Part shown: positions 1 through 11,814 of the stretch, piece after piece | Position numbering within the stretch: position 1 is the first letter of the stretch | Layout of the letters: each line of letters opens with the position of its first letter | Assembly: GCF_046630445.1 (NCBI RefSeq) | Contig: NC_092340.1 | Span: forward strand, 34,184,001 to 34,248,000 | DNA length: 64,000 nt | Reading direction: 5' to 3' | DNA from: Rutidosis leptorrhynchoides | Lineage: Eukaryota > Streptophyta > Magnoliopsida > Asterales > Asteraceae | Made by a program: the position numbers and the translations under genes | The notes under the pieces: model-generated | The model's database searches: none | What the model saw: the letters and a program-made list of their open reading frames with translations, nothing else | Told to the model about the DNA's origin: nothing

Positions 1-1734
1 ACCCGCAATGAAATAAATAAAACCCCCAACGAAATCAATAAAACCCCATCGTATATGTGTTGGTCGAGATTAATCTTGACCCATGGTACCGGTGTTGTCA
101 AATGACGTGTTGCGTACATAAAGTACCGGTGTTGTCAAATGACGTGTTGCGTACAATCATGGGATCTTATGATTAATCTTCTCGTGTTGTTTACGGGTGA
201 TCCTGAACCATATAAAATTGAATTATAAGTACATATATATAAAATATCATGTTATCTTAGAAATATGTGATTTATATCATTTTTTTCCAATTGATCCCGT
301 AGTTGAAATGATCTAGGATAACCAATTTTGTTTCGGTCATAGTTTCTTCGTTACAAATCCGTTTTCGTTGATTCAAATTGCCATCTTCTTGGATCGAGTT
401 CTTCTTTAAGACTATGAACTGTAAATACCTTGGTTTGTATTCAAAATCATACGGCATAAGTGAAACATTAGTGAAACATATGAAGTTAAACATTTTTGTT
501 ACAACAAAATCATTTAATGACCATTTTTCTAAAAATACTTATACTTTGAAAAACCAAGTTTTACCTTGTTAAATTAGCATATACATAAGTTATATTACAG
601 GTCTTGAAGTATTTTAAAAGTTAAGTTAGAAGGATCTATTTAGTTTGCAAACAAGTTTGAAAACATTCAAACTATGTTCTTGTTGTTAAACTTGTATACC
701 ACAAAATATGATAGCTATATATATATGAATCGAATAAGGTTATGAACATAAATTCTACCTCAAGTTCCTTGGATAAGATTGCTGTAAAAGAGGAGTAAGA
801 AGCTAGAATCAAAAGGGTGATAGAAGTGGATGAAAGATTGGAAGTAAGTTGGTGTTCTTGGAAGGTTTTCTTGAAGTGTTTTTGTATGGTTTTCTTATGG
901 TGTTTTAGTATGGTTTTTGAAGCTAGATCTTCTTGGAAACTTTGCTGAATTGATTAAGGGTTTTAAGGCTATGGAAGAGTGTGTGTTTTGCTAGAAAAAT
1001 GAGAGTAATACTTGAATCAAAATGAGGATCCCATGACCTCCTTAAAAACGTGATTATGAGGGGGACATGGACAAATTTTCAAGTTGTAATCTTGTGTAAT
1101 TAGTCAATAAGCTTCCAAATTCAATTACCTTATACCAAGGGCAGTATAAAGGGCTGGTTAGGTGGTGATTTGACATGTATATACCAATAGTAAATACGTA
1201 TAGAAGCTAGGTATGATACGAGTACAAATACTCTAGGTATACGTATAGAAATTTTGTGAAAAATGGAAAGAGGATTCAAATATAGCTATCTTTTGTGAAT
1301 ACACTTACATGGTTTTATGTATTTAAGTCTTTAAAAGTGATTAAATACATTACTTATACAATATATGTATAACATTATAAGTCTTAAGTATTTATGTCAA
1401 ATAACGTTACGTATAGTTATCGTTTTGAAAACTTAAGTTAGTAGTTTCAAAATATACTTGTAACTTATTGTTATTAATACAAAATGAGATATTAAAACAT
1501 TCTTTAATCATGTTAAATATGTATATATACATATATATACACAAACGTATAATTATCATATATTGTATAGTTCGTGATATCATCGGTCAAACTAGACGGT
1601 CAAACGTTGTGTAAAACTCTTTTCGGAAACATAAGTCTCAACAATTTGGATTGCTTATCAAGTTGGCAAGGTTTAATTTATGTAAATATTAATCTTATAA
1701 GTATAGAATGATCGAAAAAGTGCGGGTCGTTACA
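1..1734 (-). repeat. E1 3' LTR (partial, cut by window start)
   Basis: Direct repeat of 8262-9995. It ends in GTCGTTACA on the plus strand, which is the 5' end of the LTR in the sense direction. About 1.03 kb of this LTR lies outside the window, judged from the complete right copy. It includes a 37-bp tandem repeat at 86-154. Confidence 0.95.
86..154. repeat. Two 32-bp direct repeats at 37-bp spacing in the E1 LTR, each with TGACGT
   Basis: Units at 86-117 and 123-154 are identical. Each begins with GTACCGGT, carries TGACGT and ends in GCGTAC; the same pair recurs in the other LTR at about 8347-8415. TGACG is the core of bZIP/TGA-factor sites such as the as-1 element of 35S promoters (known). 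An enhancer role is inferred from that motif and the tandem layout. Confidence 0.6.
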
Positions 1735-1750
1735 TTACCTCCCCGTTAAA
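1735..1750 (-). other. E1 polypurine tract
   Basis: Directly inside the 3' LTR the minus strand reads AACGGGGAGGTAA and then TGTAACG, the expected polypurine tract plus LTR start for plus-strand DNA priming. The same position in E2 and E4 carries a similar tract. Confidence 0.8.
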
Positions 1751-1781
1751 TAAATTTCGTCCCGAAATTTTAAAATTGTAC

Positions 1782-4700
1782 CTATTTTGCGTCATCGAGA
1801 AACAAGTGCGGATACTTTCGTTTCATCTGATCCTCGCGTTCCCAAGTAAACTCGGGACCTCTTCTAGCATTCCAACGAACCTTAACAATCGGTATATTAC
1901 TCTGTTTGAGCTGTTTAACTTCACGGTCCATGATTTCGATTGGTTCTTCGACGAATTGTAGTTTCTCGTCGACATGGATTTCTTCAAGAGGAATGGTGAG
2001 GTCTTCCTTTGCAAGACACTTCTTAAGGTTTGAGACGTGAAAGGTATTATGTACTCCGGCGAGTTGTTGTGGTAACTCGAGTCGATAAGCTACCGGTCCA
2101 ATGCGTTCGATGATCTTAAACGGGCCTACGTATCTTGGGTTCAGTTTACCCCTTTTGCCGAAACGTATTACACCTTTCCAAGGTGACACCTTTAGCATAA
2201 CCATGTCCCCGACCTGAAACTCTAATGGTTTCCTTCGAACATCGGCGTAGCTCTTTTGGCGACTACGGGCTGTTTTCAATCTCTCCTTGATTTGTACTAT
2301 CTTCTCGGTCGTTTCATGTATGATCTCGGGACCAGTTAAATGTCGATCTCCTACTTCATTCCAACAGATAGGAGATCTACACTTCCTTCCGTACAATGCT
2401 TCGAATGGCGCAGCTCCAATGCTCGCATGATAACTATTATTATACGAGAATTCTGCTAACGGTAGATATTTATCCCATCCGTTTCCAAAATCGATCACAC
2501 ATGCCCTGAGCATGTCTTCGAGAGTCTGAATCGTTCTTTCACTCTGTCCATCGGTTTGTGGATGATATGCGGTACTCATATCCAACCGAGTTCCTAGTGC
2601 CTCCTGTAGTGATTGCCAAAATTTTGAAGTAAATCTACTATCACGATCGGATATAATGGAAATAGGTATTCCATGCCTTGAAACTATTTCCTTTATATAT
2701 AATCGTAATAATTTCTCCATTCTATCTGTTTCCTTTATAGGCAAGAAATGTGCAGATTTGGTAAGACGATCAACAATTACCCAAATGGTGTCGTATCCCC
2801 AGGCAGTCTTTGGTAACTTCGTGATGAAATCCATGGTAATACCGTCCCATTTCCATTCTGGAATTTCTGGTTGTTGAAGTAACCCTGACGGCTTTTGGTG
2901 TTCTGCCTTGACTTTGGAACAAGTTAAACACTCCCCAACATATGTTGCAACGTCGGTCTTTAAATTAGGCCACCAATAACGTGTCTTAAGATCTTGATAC
3001 ATCTTTCCAACTCCAGGATGTATCGAGTATCTTGTCTTATGTGCCTCGTTCAATATCAACTTCCTTAATCCACCCAACTTCGGTACCCAAATACGATTTG
3101 AAAAATATCTAATTCCGTCTTCCCGTATAACGAGTTGCTTCTCATACTTCTTCATTATTTCATTCTTTATGTTTTCTTTATTGAGTGCTTCTCGTTGAAC
3201 TTCTTTGATTTGTGAGTTGAGATTCATACGAATTTTTATGTTCATTGCTCGAACTCGAATTGGTTCTCGTTCCTTTCTGCTTAGTGCGTCAGCCACCACA
3301 TTCGCTTTCCCGGGATGATAACGAATTTCACAATCATAGTCGTTTATTAACTCGACCCACCTACGTTGCCTCATGTTCAATTGTTTCTGATCAAAAATAT
3401 GTTGAAGGCTTTTATGATCAGTAAACACAGTGAATTTAACCCCATACAAGTAATGTCTCCACATCTTCAATGCAAACACGACTGCTCCCAGTTCTAGATC
3501 GTGCGTCGTATAATTCCGCTCGTGAATCTTCAATTGTCGGGATGCAAATGCAATTACTTTCTTTCGTTGCATAAGAACACAACCAAAACCTTGTCGCGAA
3601 GCGTCACAATATATTTCAAAATCATCGTTCCCTTCTGGTAACGATAAAATAGGCGCCGTAGTTAACTTCTTCTTCAGTATTTGAAATGCGTTCTCCTGCT
3701 CCGAGGTCCATTCATATTTCTTCCCTTTTTGCGTTAACGCTGTCAATGGCTTAGCTATTCGGGAAAAATCTTGAATAAACCTTCTATAATAACCGGCTAA
3801 ACCCAAAAATTGGCGTATCTGTGTTGGTGTCTTAGGAGTCTCCCATTTTTCAATAGTTTCAGTTTTTGCTGGATCAACCTGAATTCCTTCGCTATTAACA
3901 ACATGGCCAAGAAATTGCACTTCTTTCAACCAAAAAGCACACTTAGAAAATTTAGCATATAGCTGTTCTTTTCTTAACAACTCCAATATCAACCTTAAAT
4001 GCTCTTCATGCTCTTGCTCACTCTTGGAATAGATAAGAATATCATCAATGAAAACGATAACAAACTTATCTAAATACGGACTACAAACTCGATTCATGAG
4101 GTCCATGAATACAGCTGGCGCATTCGTCAATCCAAACGGCATAACCAAAAATTCGTAATGACCATAACGTGTCCGAAAAGCAGTTTTCGGAATGTCCTCT
4201 TCTTTAACGCGTAGTTGATGATAGCCCGATCTTAGATCGATTTTCGAATAAATACATGATCCTTGCAGTTGATCAAATAAGTCATCAATTCTCGGTAGTG
4301 GATATCGATTCTTGATAGTTAACTTATTTAATTCACGATAGTCTATACACATCCTGAAAGATCCATCTTTCTTCTTAACAAACAAAATTGGAGCTCCCCA
4401 CGGTGAAGTACTCGGTCGTATGAATCCACGGTCCAGTAATTCTTTTAACTGACTTTGAAGTTCTTTTAACTCGGACGGTGCAAGTCTATATGGAGCACGA
4501 GCCACTGGTGCAGCTCCTGGTACTAAATCTATTTGAAATTCTACCGATCTAAATGGAGGTAATCCCGGCAATTCTTCCGGAAAAACTTCAGGAAAATCTC
4601 TTGCCACAGGCACGTCGTTGATGCACTTTTCTTTCTTTTCGACTTTATTAACATGTGCTAAAATAGCGTAACATCCCTTTTCTAAACACTTCTTGGCTTT

Positions 4701-6200
4701 CAAACAGCTAATGAGTTTTAGCTTTGAATTACCCTTCTCTCCATAAATCATCACCGGTATTTTATCCTTACCAGGAATACGAATTGCCTTCTTGGCACAA
4801 ACAACTTCCGCTCCTATTTTGGACATCCAGTCCATGCCGACTATTACATCAAAACCTCCTAATTCTACGGGTATTAAGTCGATTTTAAATGTTTCTCCGG
4901 CTAGATTTATTTCACAATCACGACAAATTTTATCGGCTTTAATTAGTTTACCATTAGCTAACTCAATCAAGTACTTAGCATCCAGAGGTAATGATGGACA
5001 ATTCAATTTAGTGTAAAAATTTATACACACGTAACTTCTATCGGCGCCAGTATCAAATAAAATAGATGCTGATAAGTTATTAATGGTAAACGTACCCGTA
5101 ACAAGCTCCGGGTCTTCTCGTGCCTCTCTAGCATTAATAACAAACGCTCTTCCACGTGCAGGTCCACCATTCTGATTCGGGCACTGGCTCTTATAGTGAC
5201 CTTGTTTTCCACACCCAAAACAAGTAATGTTAGCCAAAGCAGTTCTATTTGCGTTGGTGGCAGGAGTCTTGTTACCATTTGCATTTGTAACGAGAGCCTT
5301 ACAATCTTCAGCAAGATGTCCCTGTCGATTGCATTTGGTGCACAACACACTACAGTAACCAAAGTGATGTTTGTGACAACGGTTGCATAAAGGACTTTGT
5401 CCTTTGTAACCAAAGCCTGAACCGCTACCCGCACCTTTCGTGGTTTCTTGTTTCTTATAAGGTTGTTGTGGGTTACCTCGATCATAACCTCCATTCCACT
5501 TTTTCTTGTTCCCCAATACCTTCACCTCAGTATTGAATGCTTTCTTGTCCAAAATGACCTGATCCATTAGCTCGTTTGCCATGGTTATAGCTTCATGAAT
5601 TGTCTTAGGTTTCGATGCTGTAACGTTTGCCTTGACCTTTTTGGGCAAACCACCTTTGTACATTTCAATCTTCCGTGCTTCGGTTGGAACCAATTCAGGA
5701 CATAGTAAAACCAATTCCATGAATCGCTGATTGTAGTTGGTGATTTCAGTACCAACCACCTTCAAACTTCGTAACTCATCTTCTAACTTAATAACCTCAT
5801 TCCTTGGACAATACTCGGTGATTATCATTGTTTTGAATTCTTCCCATGGAGTATCATAAGCTACATCTCCTCCTACCGCCTTCACATAATTCTTCCACCA
5901 TGTGAGTGCACTATCTTGTAAAGTGCATGATGCATACTTGGTCATGTCCTTTTCAACACAACCACTGATTTTAAACACAGTCTCCATTTTTTCTATCCAT
6001 CGGGTTAAACCGATCGGTCCTTCTGTTCCACTGAATGATGAGGGCTTGCAAGCTTGGAAAGTCTTGTAAGTACATCCTACACGAGGATTTGGATTAACTG
6101 CAGCAGCTCTTGCAGCTTCGACCCATAACATTCTATCGTTCACTCGTTGATTGATGAGTTCCTCGAGTTCTTGTTCCGTCATTCGATTCAATCGCGCCAT
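1782..6200 (-). CDS. E1 gag-pol polyprotein, 1472 aa, looks whole
   Basis: A single frame encodes capsid, protease, reverse transcriptase, RNase H and integrase of a Tekay chromovirus. Visible parts: gag core about residues 50-220; two CCHC knuckles near 300 and 326 ([28 protein letters not shown]); protease LFDTGAD near 382; RT with the FIDD motif near 718; RNase H with YCDAS near 866; integrase HHCC near 1060-1095 and a core with ISDRDSRF and HPQTDGQSE; and a chromodomain-like end with [14 protein letters not shown]. Length and order are typical of the clade. The first ATG lies just after a leader that includes a separate small ORF. Nothing obvious is missing, in line with the near-identical LTRs. 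Confidence 0.93.
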   Translation of the reverse strand: MARLNRMTEQELEELINQRVNDRMLWVEAARAAAVNPNPRVGCTYKTFQACKPSSFSGTEGPIGLTRWIEKMETVFKISGCVEKDMTKYASCTLQDSALTWWKNYVKAVGGDVAYDTPWEEFKTMIITEYCPRNEVIKLEDELRSLKVVGTEITNYNQRFMELVLLCPELVPTEARKIEMYKGGLPKKVKANVTASKPKTIHEAITMANELMDQVILDKKAFNTEVKVLGNKKKWNGGYDRGNPQQPYKKQETTKGAGSGSGFGYKGQSPLCNRCHKHHFGYCSVLCTKCNRQGHLAEDCKALVTNANGNKTPATNANRTALANITCFGCGKQGHYKSQCPNQNGGPARGRAFVINAREAREDPELVTGTFTINNLSASILFDTGADRSYVCINFYTKLNCPSLPLDAKYLIELANGKLIKADKICRDCEINLAGETFKIDLIPVELGGFDVIVGMDWMSKIGAEVVCAKKAIRIPGKDKIPVMIYGEKGNSKLKLISCLKAKKCLEKGCYAILAHVNKVEKKEKCINDVPVARDFPEVFPEELPGLPPFRSVEFQIDLVPGAAPVARAPYRLAPSELKELQSQLKELLDRGFIRPSTSPWGAPILFVKKKDGSFRMCIDYRELNKLTIKNRYPLPRIDDLFDQLQGSCIYSKIDLRSGYHQLRVKEEDIPKTAFRTRYGHYEFLVMPFGLTNAPAVFMDLMNRVCSPYLDKFVIVFIDDILIYSKSEQEHEEHLRLILELLRKEQLYAKFSKCAFWLKEVQFLGHVVNSEGIQVDPAKTETIEKWETPKTPTQIRQFLGLAGYYRRFIQDFSRIAKPLTALTQKGKKYEWTSEQENAFQILKKKLTTAPILSLPEGNDDFEIYCDASRQGFGCVLMQRKKVIAFASRQLKIHERNYTTHDLELGAVVFALKMWRHYLYGVKFTVFTDHKSLQHIFDQKQLNMRQRRWVELINDYDCEIRYHPGKANVVADALSRKEREPIRVRAMNIKIRMNLNSQIKEVQREALNKENIKNEIMKKYEKQLVIREDGIRYFSNRIWVPKLGGLRKLILNEAHKTRYSIHPGVGKMYQDLKTRYWWPNLKTDVATYVGECLTCSKVKAEHQKPSGLLQQPEIPEWKWDGITMDFITKLPKTAWGYDTIWVIVDRLTKSAHFLPIKETDRMEKLLRLYIKEIVSRHGIPISIISDRDSRFTSKFWQSLQEALGTRLDMSTAYHPQTDGQSERTIQTLEDMLRACVIDFGNGWDKYLPLAEFSYNNSYHASIGAAPFEALYGRKCRSPICWNEVGDRHLTGPEIIHETTEKIVQIKERLKTARSRQKSYADVRRKPLEFQVGDMVMLKVSPWKGVIRFGKRGKLNPRYVGPFKIIERIGPVAYRLELPQQLAGVHNTFHVSNLKKCLAKEDLTIPLEEIHVDEKLQFVEEPIEIMDREVKQLKQSNIPIVKVRWNARRGPEFTWEREDQMKRKYPHLFLDDAK

Positions 6201-7220
6201 TTCCTAATGAAAAAAAATAATTATTCACATGGATTATTATAGATGTAGTGTGTATTTATAGTACATTATAGCTTGTTAATAATATGAACCAGGTATTATT
6301 ATAAAAGCCTTTTCTTCTTATTAGCGTTTTATAATTATATCTTGGGTAGTACCTACCCGTTAATGTTCATACTTAATAGCTTAGTACAGAACCAATTACT
6401 ACAATCTAAATAATACTTAACCATGGAAAATTATTGCATTTCATACTTCGCTATTTTACATATGCTTATCTTACATCAAACTTTAAGCAAACCACACTAA
6501 TAATATTATACAAAACATTATTTGATTCCATGGTTTAATACGGCAGTGCATCGTTCGGTCTATTTTCTAGGGCGTTTAGTTCCAATGAATGGCCTAACGC
6601 TTATCCTAGCTGTCTGCCTACGTTTTGGCTGAGGAGCCGAAGAACTAGACGCCGGGATAGCACTAATAGGAATAGCGGGAATAGGGGTGGTAGTGTTGAG
6701 TGGAATTGGTGCCACGTCATTCTCACTAAGTTCGGGATTTGAATTTTCTAATTCATTCGCTTTTCGTTTCTTTCCTTGATCGAATTTTTCTTTCGTAATT
6801 TCTAGTATTTCTTCCTCGGGTTCACTTTCTTCTTCGGGTTCACTTTCCTCTTCGGGTTCACTTTCCTCCTCGGGTTCACTTTCCGATATTTCAATAGTTG
6901 GTTCATCCGGAAATTGTGAGTCTTCCCCAAAAATACCACTTTCGTCATCGGATATGTTAATGACTGAAACACAATCTGAAGGTTCTGATTCGGAGTCGCT
7001 GAATGTGATAATAAGTTTCGAGCCCGACATCTATCACACAACAACTAACCCATTAGTACTTACATAATATTTACACATAAATTTTAACCAACAGTGATAA
7101 GCAATGGTTTTTTTTTTTTTTTTTTAAAATCAGACCCGGTCAAAGTCCAGACTTTACTAATGTATCCTAACGACTTCTTGGTTAGACACACTAATGCAAA
7201 CCTGGTTCGCTAAGACCAAC
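6201..7220 (-). other. E1 5' leader between primer site and gag
   Basis: The leader holds the pre-gag ORF, a T-rich tract near 7107-7124, and a block around 6345-6385 (plus strand AGTACCTACCCGTTAA, then AATAGCTTAGTAC) that recurs twice in E2 at about 16630 and 17130. The block next to the primer site (about 7135-7220) is also shared with E2 and E4. Confidence 0.6.
6560..7030 (-). CDS. E1 pre-gag acidic-repeat ORF, 156 aa
   Basis: A small ORF between the primer site and gag, in the same sense as gag-pol. The N-terminal half is strongly acidic and serine-rich (SDSESEPSD), followed by four SEPEEE-type repeats at about residues 48-75. The C-terminal part is Pro/Ala/Ser-rich and basic, with KKRK-, PKRR- and TKRPRK-like clusters that could serve as nuclear localisation signals. 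I recognise no domain. An acidic patch plus basic tail recalls histone- or chromatin-binding proteins, but that is only a compositional argument. E2 carries a different decayed ORF at the equivalent place, so an extra pre-gag gene may be a feature of this lineage. Alternatively it is leader sequence with a chance frame, though 156 codons of biased composition make that less likely. Confidence 0.6.
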   Translation of the reverse strand: MSGSKLIITFSDSESEPSDCVSVINISDDESGIFGEDSQFPDEPTIEISESEPEEESEPEEESEPEEESEPEEEILEITKEKFDQGKKRKANELENSNPELSENDVAPIPLNTTTPIPAIPISAIPASSSSAPQPKRRQTARISVRPFIGTKRPRK

Positions 7221-7232
7221 GCTCTGATACCA
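7221..7232 (-). other. E1 primer-binding site (initiator-Met tRNA)
   Basis: The minus strand reads TGGTATCAGAGC two bases inside the 5' LTR, the standard complement of the 3' end of plant initiator-Met tRNA. It fixes the element's orientation and the right LTR border at 7235. Confidence 0.9.
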
Positions 7233-7234
7233 CA

Positions 7235-9995
7235 TGTCATAACCCGTCCTTAACCATAAGAACGCGTTAGATAACGTATGATTTCATTGCGAGGTATTGA
7301 CCTCTATATGAGACATTTTTGAAAGAAAACTGCATATATTATACATTACAAACCATAACCATTATTTTTGTTACAAGCTTAAGACAATAAAAAGAAGATT
7401 AACGTTTAGCGATAATCTTCGACTTACAAACTTTACAAATGATGACAACAACACGGTTTCTAGCATATTTTACAATACAACATCTCGGATATGCAGTTTT
7501 ATTTTTGACACAAACATGCGTACGCAAGATCCTGGTTAGATCCAACATGATGCAACGGAAGCTTCTAATTATCACCTGAGAATAGACATGTTTAAAACGT
7601 CAACATAAAGTTGGTGAGATATAGGTTTAATGCCGGCAGCAATATATATATAGACCACAAGATTTCGTATATAAACAGTTTAATAAAAGTATTCTAAGTG
7701 GTTGAGCACTTGATAACCATACTTAACATTTTCACGTCGCATATTCCCTTTAATATGAAATCTTACTACACCGTACCAAGTGTAGTCACAAAACGAAGTA
7801 CTGTGCAACCGTTGAATACTGGTCGTCCAGTCCGGTTGGGGTTGTCAGGCCCGATAGATCTATCAACAGGATTCGCGTTTACAATACCGCTGTAAATATT
7901 AGTTACCAAGCTACAGGGAAGTATGCCAGTGGTACAACTCAACGTAGAACATATTTTTCAGTTACTTGTGTCCATATCGTAAAACATAAAATACATGTAT
8001 TCTCATCCCGAAATATTTAGAGTTTAAAAGTGGGACTATATACTCACTCTTGTCTTGATGATATAAATAATTTGACTCGGTCTTCCGGTTGATATCACGA
8101 ACCTATCCATATATAATATATCAATATGTTTTCATTTTTAAACAAACGTTATAAATATATACTTGTTATACTTTTAATACTTTGAATAATTCCTTAGTCC
8201 GTAGTTAGCAGTCCGATGTTAGTAATTCAATTTTAATGGTTCATTTTTAGATGTTTAATATACCCGCAATGAAATAAATAAAACCCCCAACGAAATCAAT
8301 AAAACCCCATCGTATATGTGTTGGTCGAGATTAATCTTGACCCATGGTACCGGTGTTGTCAAATGACGTGTTGCGTACATAAAGTACCGGTGTTGTCAAA
8401 TGACGTGTTGCGTACAATCATGGGATCTTATGATTAATCTTCTCGTGTTGTTTACGGGTGATCCTGAACCATATAAAATTGAATTATAAGTACATATATA
8501 TAAAATATCATGTTATCTTAGAAATATGTGATTTATATCATTTTTTTCCAATTGATCCCGTAGTTGAAATGATCTAGGATAACCAATTTTGTTTCGGTCA
8601 TAGTTTCTTCGTTACAAATCCGTTTTCGTTGATTCAAATTGCCATCTTCTTGGATCGAGTTCTTCTTTAAGACTATGAACTGTAAATACCTTGGTTTGTA
8701 TTCAAAATCATACGGCATAAGTGAAACATTAGTGAAACATATGAAGTTAAACATTTTTGTTACAACAAAATCATTTAATGACCATTTTTCTAAAAATACT
8801 TATACTTTGAAAAACCAAGTTTTACCTTGTTAAATTAGCATATACATAAGTTATATTACAGGTCTTGAAGTATTTTAAAAGTTAAGTTAGAAGGATCTAT
8901 TTAGTTTGCAAACAAGTTTGAAAACATTCAAACTATGTTCTTGTTGTTAAACTTGTATACCACAAAATATGATAGCTATATATATATGAATCGAATAAGG
9001 TTATGAACATAAATTCTACCTCAAGTTCCTTGGATAAGATTGCTGTAAAAGAGGAGTAAGAAGCTAGAATCAAAAGGGTGATAGAAGTGGATGAAAGATT
9101 GGAAGTAAGTTGGTGTTCTTGGAAGGTTTTCTTGAAGTGTTTTTGTATGGTTTTCTTATGGTGTTTTAGTATGGTTTTTGAAGCTAGATCTTCTTGGAAA
9201 CTTTGCTGAATTGATTAAGGGTTTTAAGGCTATGGAAGAGTGTGTGTTTTGCTAGAAAAATGAGAGTAATACTTGAATCAAAATGAGGATCCCATGACCT
9301 CCTTAAAAACGTGATTATGAGGGGGACATGGACAAATTTTCAAGTTGTAATCTTGTGTAATTAGTCAATAAGCTTCCAAATTCAATTACCTTATACCAAG
9401 GGCAGTATAAAGGGCTGGTTAGGTGGTGATTTGACATGTATATACCAATAGTAAATACGTATAGAAGCTAGGTATGATACGAGTACAAATACTCTAGGTA
9501 TACGTATAGAAATTTTGTGAAAAATGGAAAGAGGATTCAAATATAGCTATCTTTTGTGAATACACTTACATGGTTTTATGTATTTAAGTCTTTAAAAGTG
9601 ATTAAATACATTACTTATACAATATATGTATAACATTATAAGTCTTAAGTATTTATGTCAAATAACGTTACGTATAGTTATCGTTTTGAAAACTTAAGTT
9701 AGTAGTTTCAAAATATACTTGTAACTTATTGTTATTAATACAAAATGAGATATTAAAACATTCTTTAATCATGTTAAATATGTATATATACATATATATA
9801 CACAAACGTATAATTATTATATATTGTATAGTTCGTGATATCATCGGTCAAACTAGACGGTCAAACGTTGTGTAAAACTCTTTTCGGAAACATAAGTCTC
9901 AACAATTTGGATTGCTTATCAAGTTGGCAAGGTTTAATTTATGTAAATATTAATCTTATAAGTATAGAATGATCGAAAAAGTGCGGGTCGTTACA
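7235..9995 (-). repeat. E1 5' LTR, 2761 bp
   Basis: Complete LTR. In the sense direction it starts TGTAACGACCCGC at 9995 and ends TTATGACA at 7235. Its right 1734 bp match 1-1734 with one mismatch seen (1557 against 9818). Beyond 9995 the sequence switches to a different LTR family, so this is the insertion point. Confidence 0.93.
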
Positions 9996-10317
9996 GTTTG
10001 CTTATATGTGATACAAGCTATGTGCATGGAGTCATACATGCTTTATTCAAGAAAACTTTGCATTCACAAAATCATCACCGTGTATCTTATTTTGACTTCA
10101 TTGTCAACGGATGTATTATGGTAAACTATTATTTATGGTGATTGTCTATATGTAGAAATCATCAAATGTTGAAAACCTTAGAAATTGATATTCATTTATT
10201 GTGTACCTTTTGAAAAGAATACAATGTTTACAAAACGTATCATATAGAGGTCAAATACCTCGCAATGAAATCAATGAATGACGTGTTCGTCCAGAAGGAT
10301 TTGGATGGGTCGTCACA
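9996..10317 (+). repeat. LTR fragment of the E2 family, target of E1
   Basis: This piece is the reverse complement of the first part of the E2 LTR (compare 11815-12140), including the shared CGCAATGAAATC block near 10260, and ends in GGGTCGTCACA. In its own sense it is the 3' end of an LTR. No primer site follows, so it was a 3' or solo LTR. E1 cut it at 9995/9996; the remainder lies to the left of the window. Confidence 0.75.
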
Positions 10318-11439
10318 CCGAGGTTTGACTTGTTGACCATATTTGCATGACCTACTGAGATGTTTGAATTTAGTTGACCACTTTGACCGAGTTGACTTTA
10401 GGGTTGACTTTGGTTGACTTGCTTGGATTAGTTGACTTTTACTTATTCGTTGAGTCAGTCTGAGCACTAGGACTTTGCGTACACTATGGGTTGACATAGT
10501 ATAACCTATATGTGTATACTTAAGATGACTTACATGGTTAGGTTGCATTGTTCGATCGAGATTGTTCGACTACAATACGTTTTGCTAAGATATTTCAGGT
10601 GCTTTTGCTAAGGTGAGTCTACAGTCCCTTTTTCATTAACATTTTTGGGATGAGATACATGCTGCTTTTGAAACTATTTCTTAAACTGTGTTTACAACTA
10701 TATTACATATTAGGCACGAGTAACTTACCAAGAATATACATATGAGTTCAGATCAAAAATCTCTTAGCTTGATTATATTAGTTAGTTTATGTAAGCTCGA
10801 CTTATAGGGACGGTACCGTTAGGTTTGACAAACCTCACCGCAACATAAACAGGTGCTTATGTAGTTGTTACTCGTACACTTGATCGGTGTATCGCCAGGA
10901 TAGGGTAAACTAAGACGTGTGCTCGGCTCACGCAAAAGTTAAAGCTTTATAATCAAATGCTCATGATAAGTGTATATTATTACGAAGCTTTTCAGAAATC
11001 TCGTGGCCTAACTTACGATGAATGTTACTTGAACTTGATGTTTACAAACCTAAAACTAGACATGGTAATGTCTACAAACATATGAAACAAAGAGAACTTT
11101 TTGATGTCACTCACAGATGAAACTTGACATCCTACAAACAGTTTATTACTTAGCATTTGCTATACGCAAAATTTTGAGAATAAACCTTAGCGGTATATTC
11201 TGATAAACAATTTTGAGAAATGATTTTCGATAAACGATTTATGGAAACTGTTTTATGAAACATACGAGAACTATTTACTCAAACCTGTAGATTCACTCAA
11301 CTTTATGTTGATCCGTTTTGCATGTTTTATCTTAGGTATTAGTTGCTTCCGCTGTAGAATACTGCTGTTATGTAGAAGTCAAGCCAAGCATTGGGACCAG
11401 AGTTAATACGCCGTTAGTGGATTCTGACGGGGTATTACA
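10318..11439 (+). repeat. LTR fragment of a third Tekay-like family
   Basis: A 1.1-kb noncoding stretch, rich in GTTGACTT-type repeats at its start and ending in GACGGGGTATTACA, an LTR-type 3' terminus. The end type and composition fit the 3' part of a gypsy LTR. Its left part is interrupted by the E2-family LTR ending at 10317. I see no coding capacity. Assignment is by resemblance, so moderate confidence. Confidence 0.55.
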
Positions 11440-11814
11440 CACCTTTATGAATATACTATGCTTGAATTATGTTATGAGTTATATGTATCCTTATATGTTT
11501 TTTCTGCTTGTTTGTGTTTTTACCTGCTGCAGAAGAAGAGGTGCAGGTCTACACGACTTTTAAGAAAACCAACTTGGATCCTCTTGTTGTATTTAAACGA
11601 CCAAAAACCCCTGCTGAGGTTGAAGCTGACAAAGCAAAGGATGCAAAATTTGAACAACAATTAAAGAGCCCAGAATGGCCTGCGGAAGGTGGGGATGGCA
11701 ATGTTAATCATACATCATCTGATGTTGAAATTATTCCCACAGATGGCGCCATATGTTGGTACAATTTTCCGTATAACGGGCGTAAGGTACCAGTACAAAA
11801 CAATATTCGCCTAG
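11440..11814 (+). pseudogene. Exon-like fragment of an unrecognised gene, split by E2
   Basis: An intron-like T-rich stretch ends in a good splice acceptor (TTTTTACCTGCTGCAG at about 11532). An open frame of about 94 codons follows, with coding-like composition: a charged segment (KTPAEVEADKAKDAKFEQQL) and later DGAICWYNFPYNGRK. E2 inserted within this frame at CCTAG (11810-11814). On the far side (from 20814) the same frame would stay open for about 48 codons to a TAA at 20956, which supports a real exon before the insertion. I do not recognise the protein. It could be a host gene remnant or a fragment carried by another element; the right-hand continuation has some LTR-like look. Confidence 0.4.

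Larger units (their letters stand above)
1..9995 (-). mobile_element. E1: young, whole-looking Ty3/gypsy Tekay-type chromovirus
   Basis: Autonomous LTR retrotransposon with its sense on the minus strand. Seen: two long direct repeats (1-1734, cut by the window edge, and 7235-9995), a primer site complementary to initiator-Met tRNA beside the right repeat, a purine tract beside the left repeat, and one long gag-pol frame between. In the sense direction the LTRs run TGTAACG...TGACA. The polyprotein ends in a chromodomain-like tail, which with the order protease-RT-RNase H-integrase places it in the chromoviruses, Tekay/Del clade (family knowledge). By eye I found one difference between the LTRs over 1734 shared bases, which at usual plant rates means tens of thousands of years. 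It inserted into an older LTR; the target duplication cannot be checked because the left end is outside the window. Confidence 0.95.
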
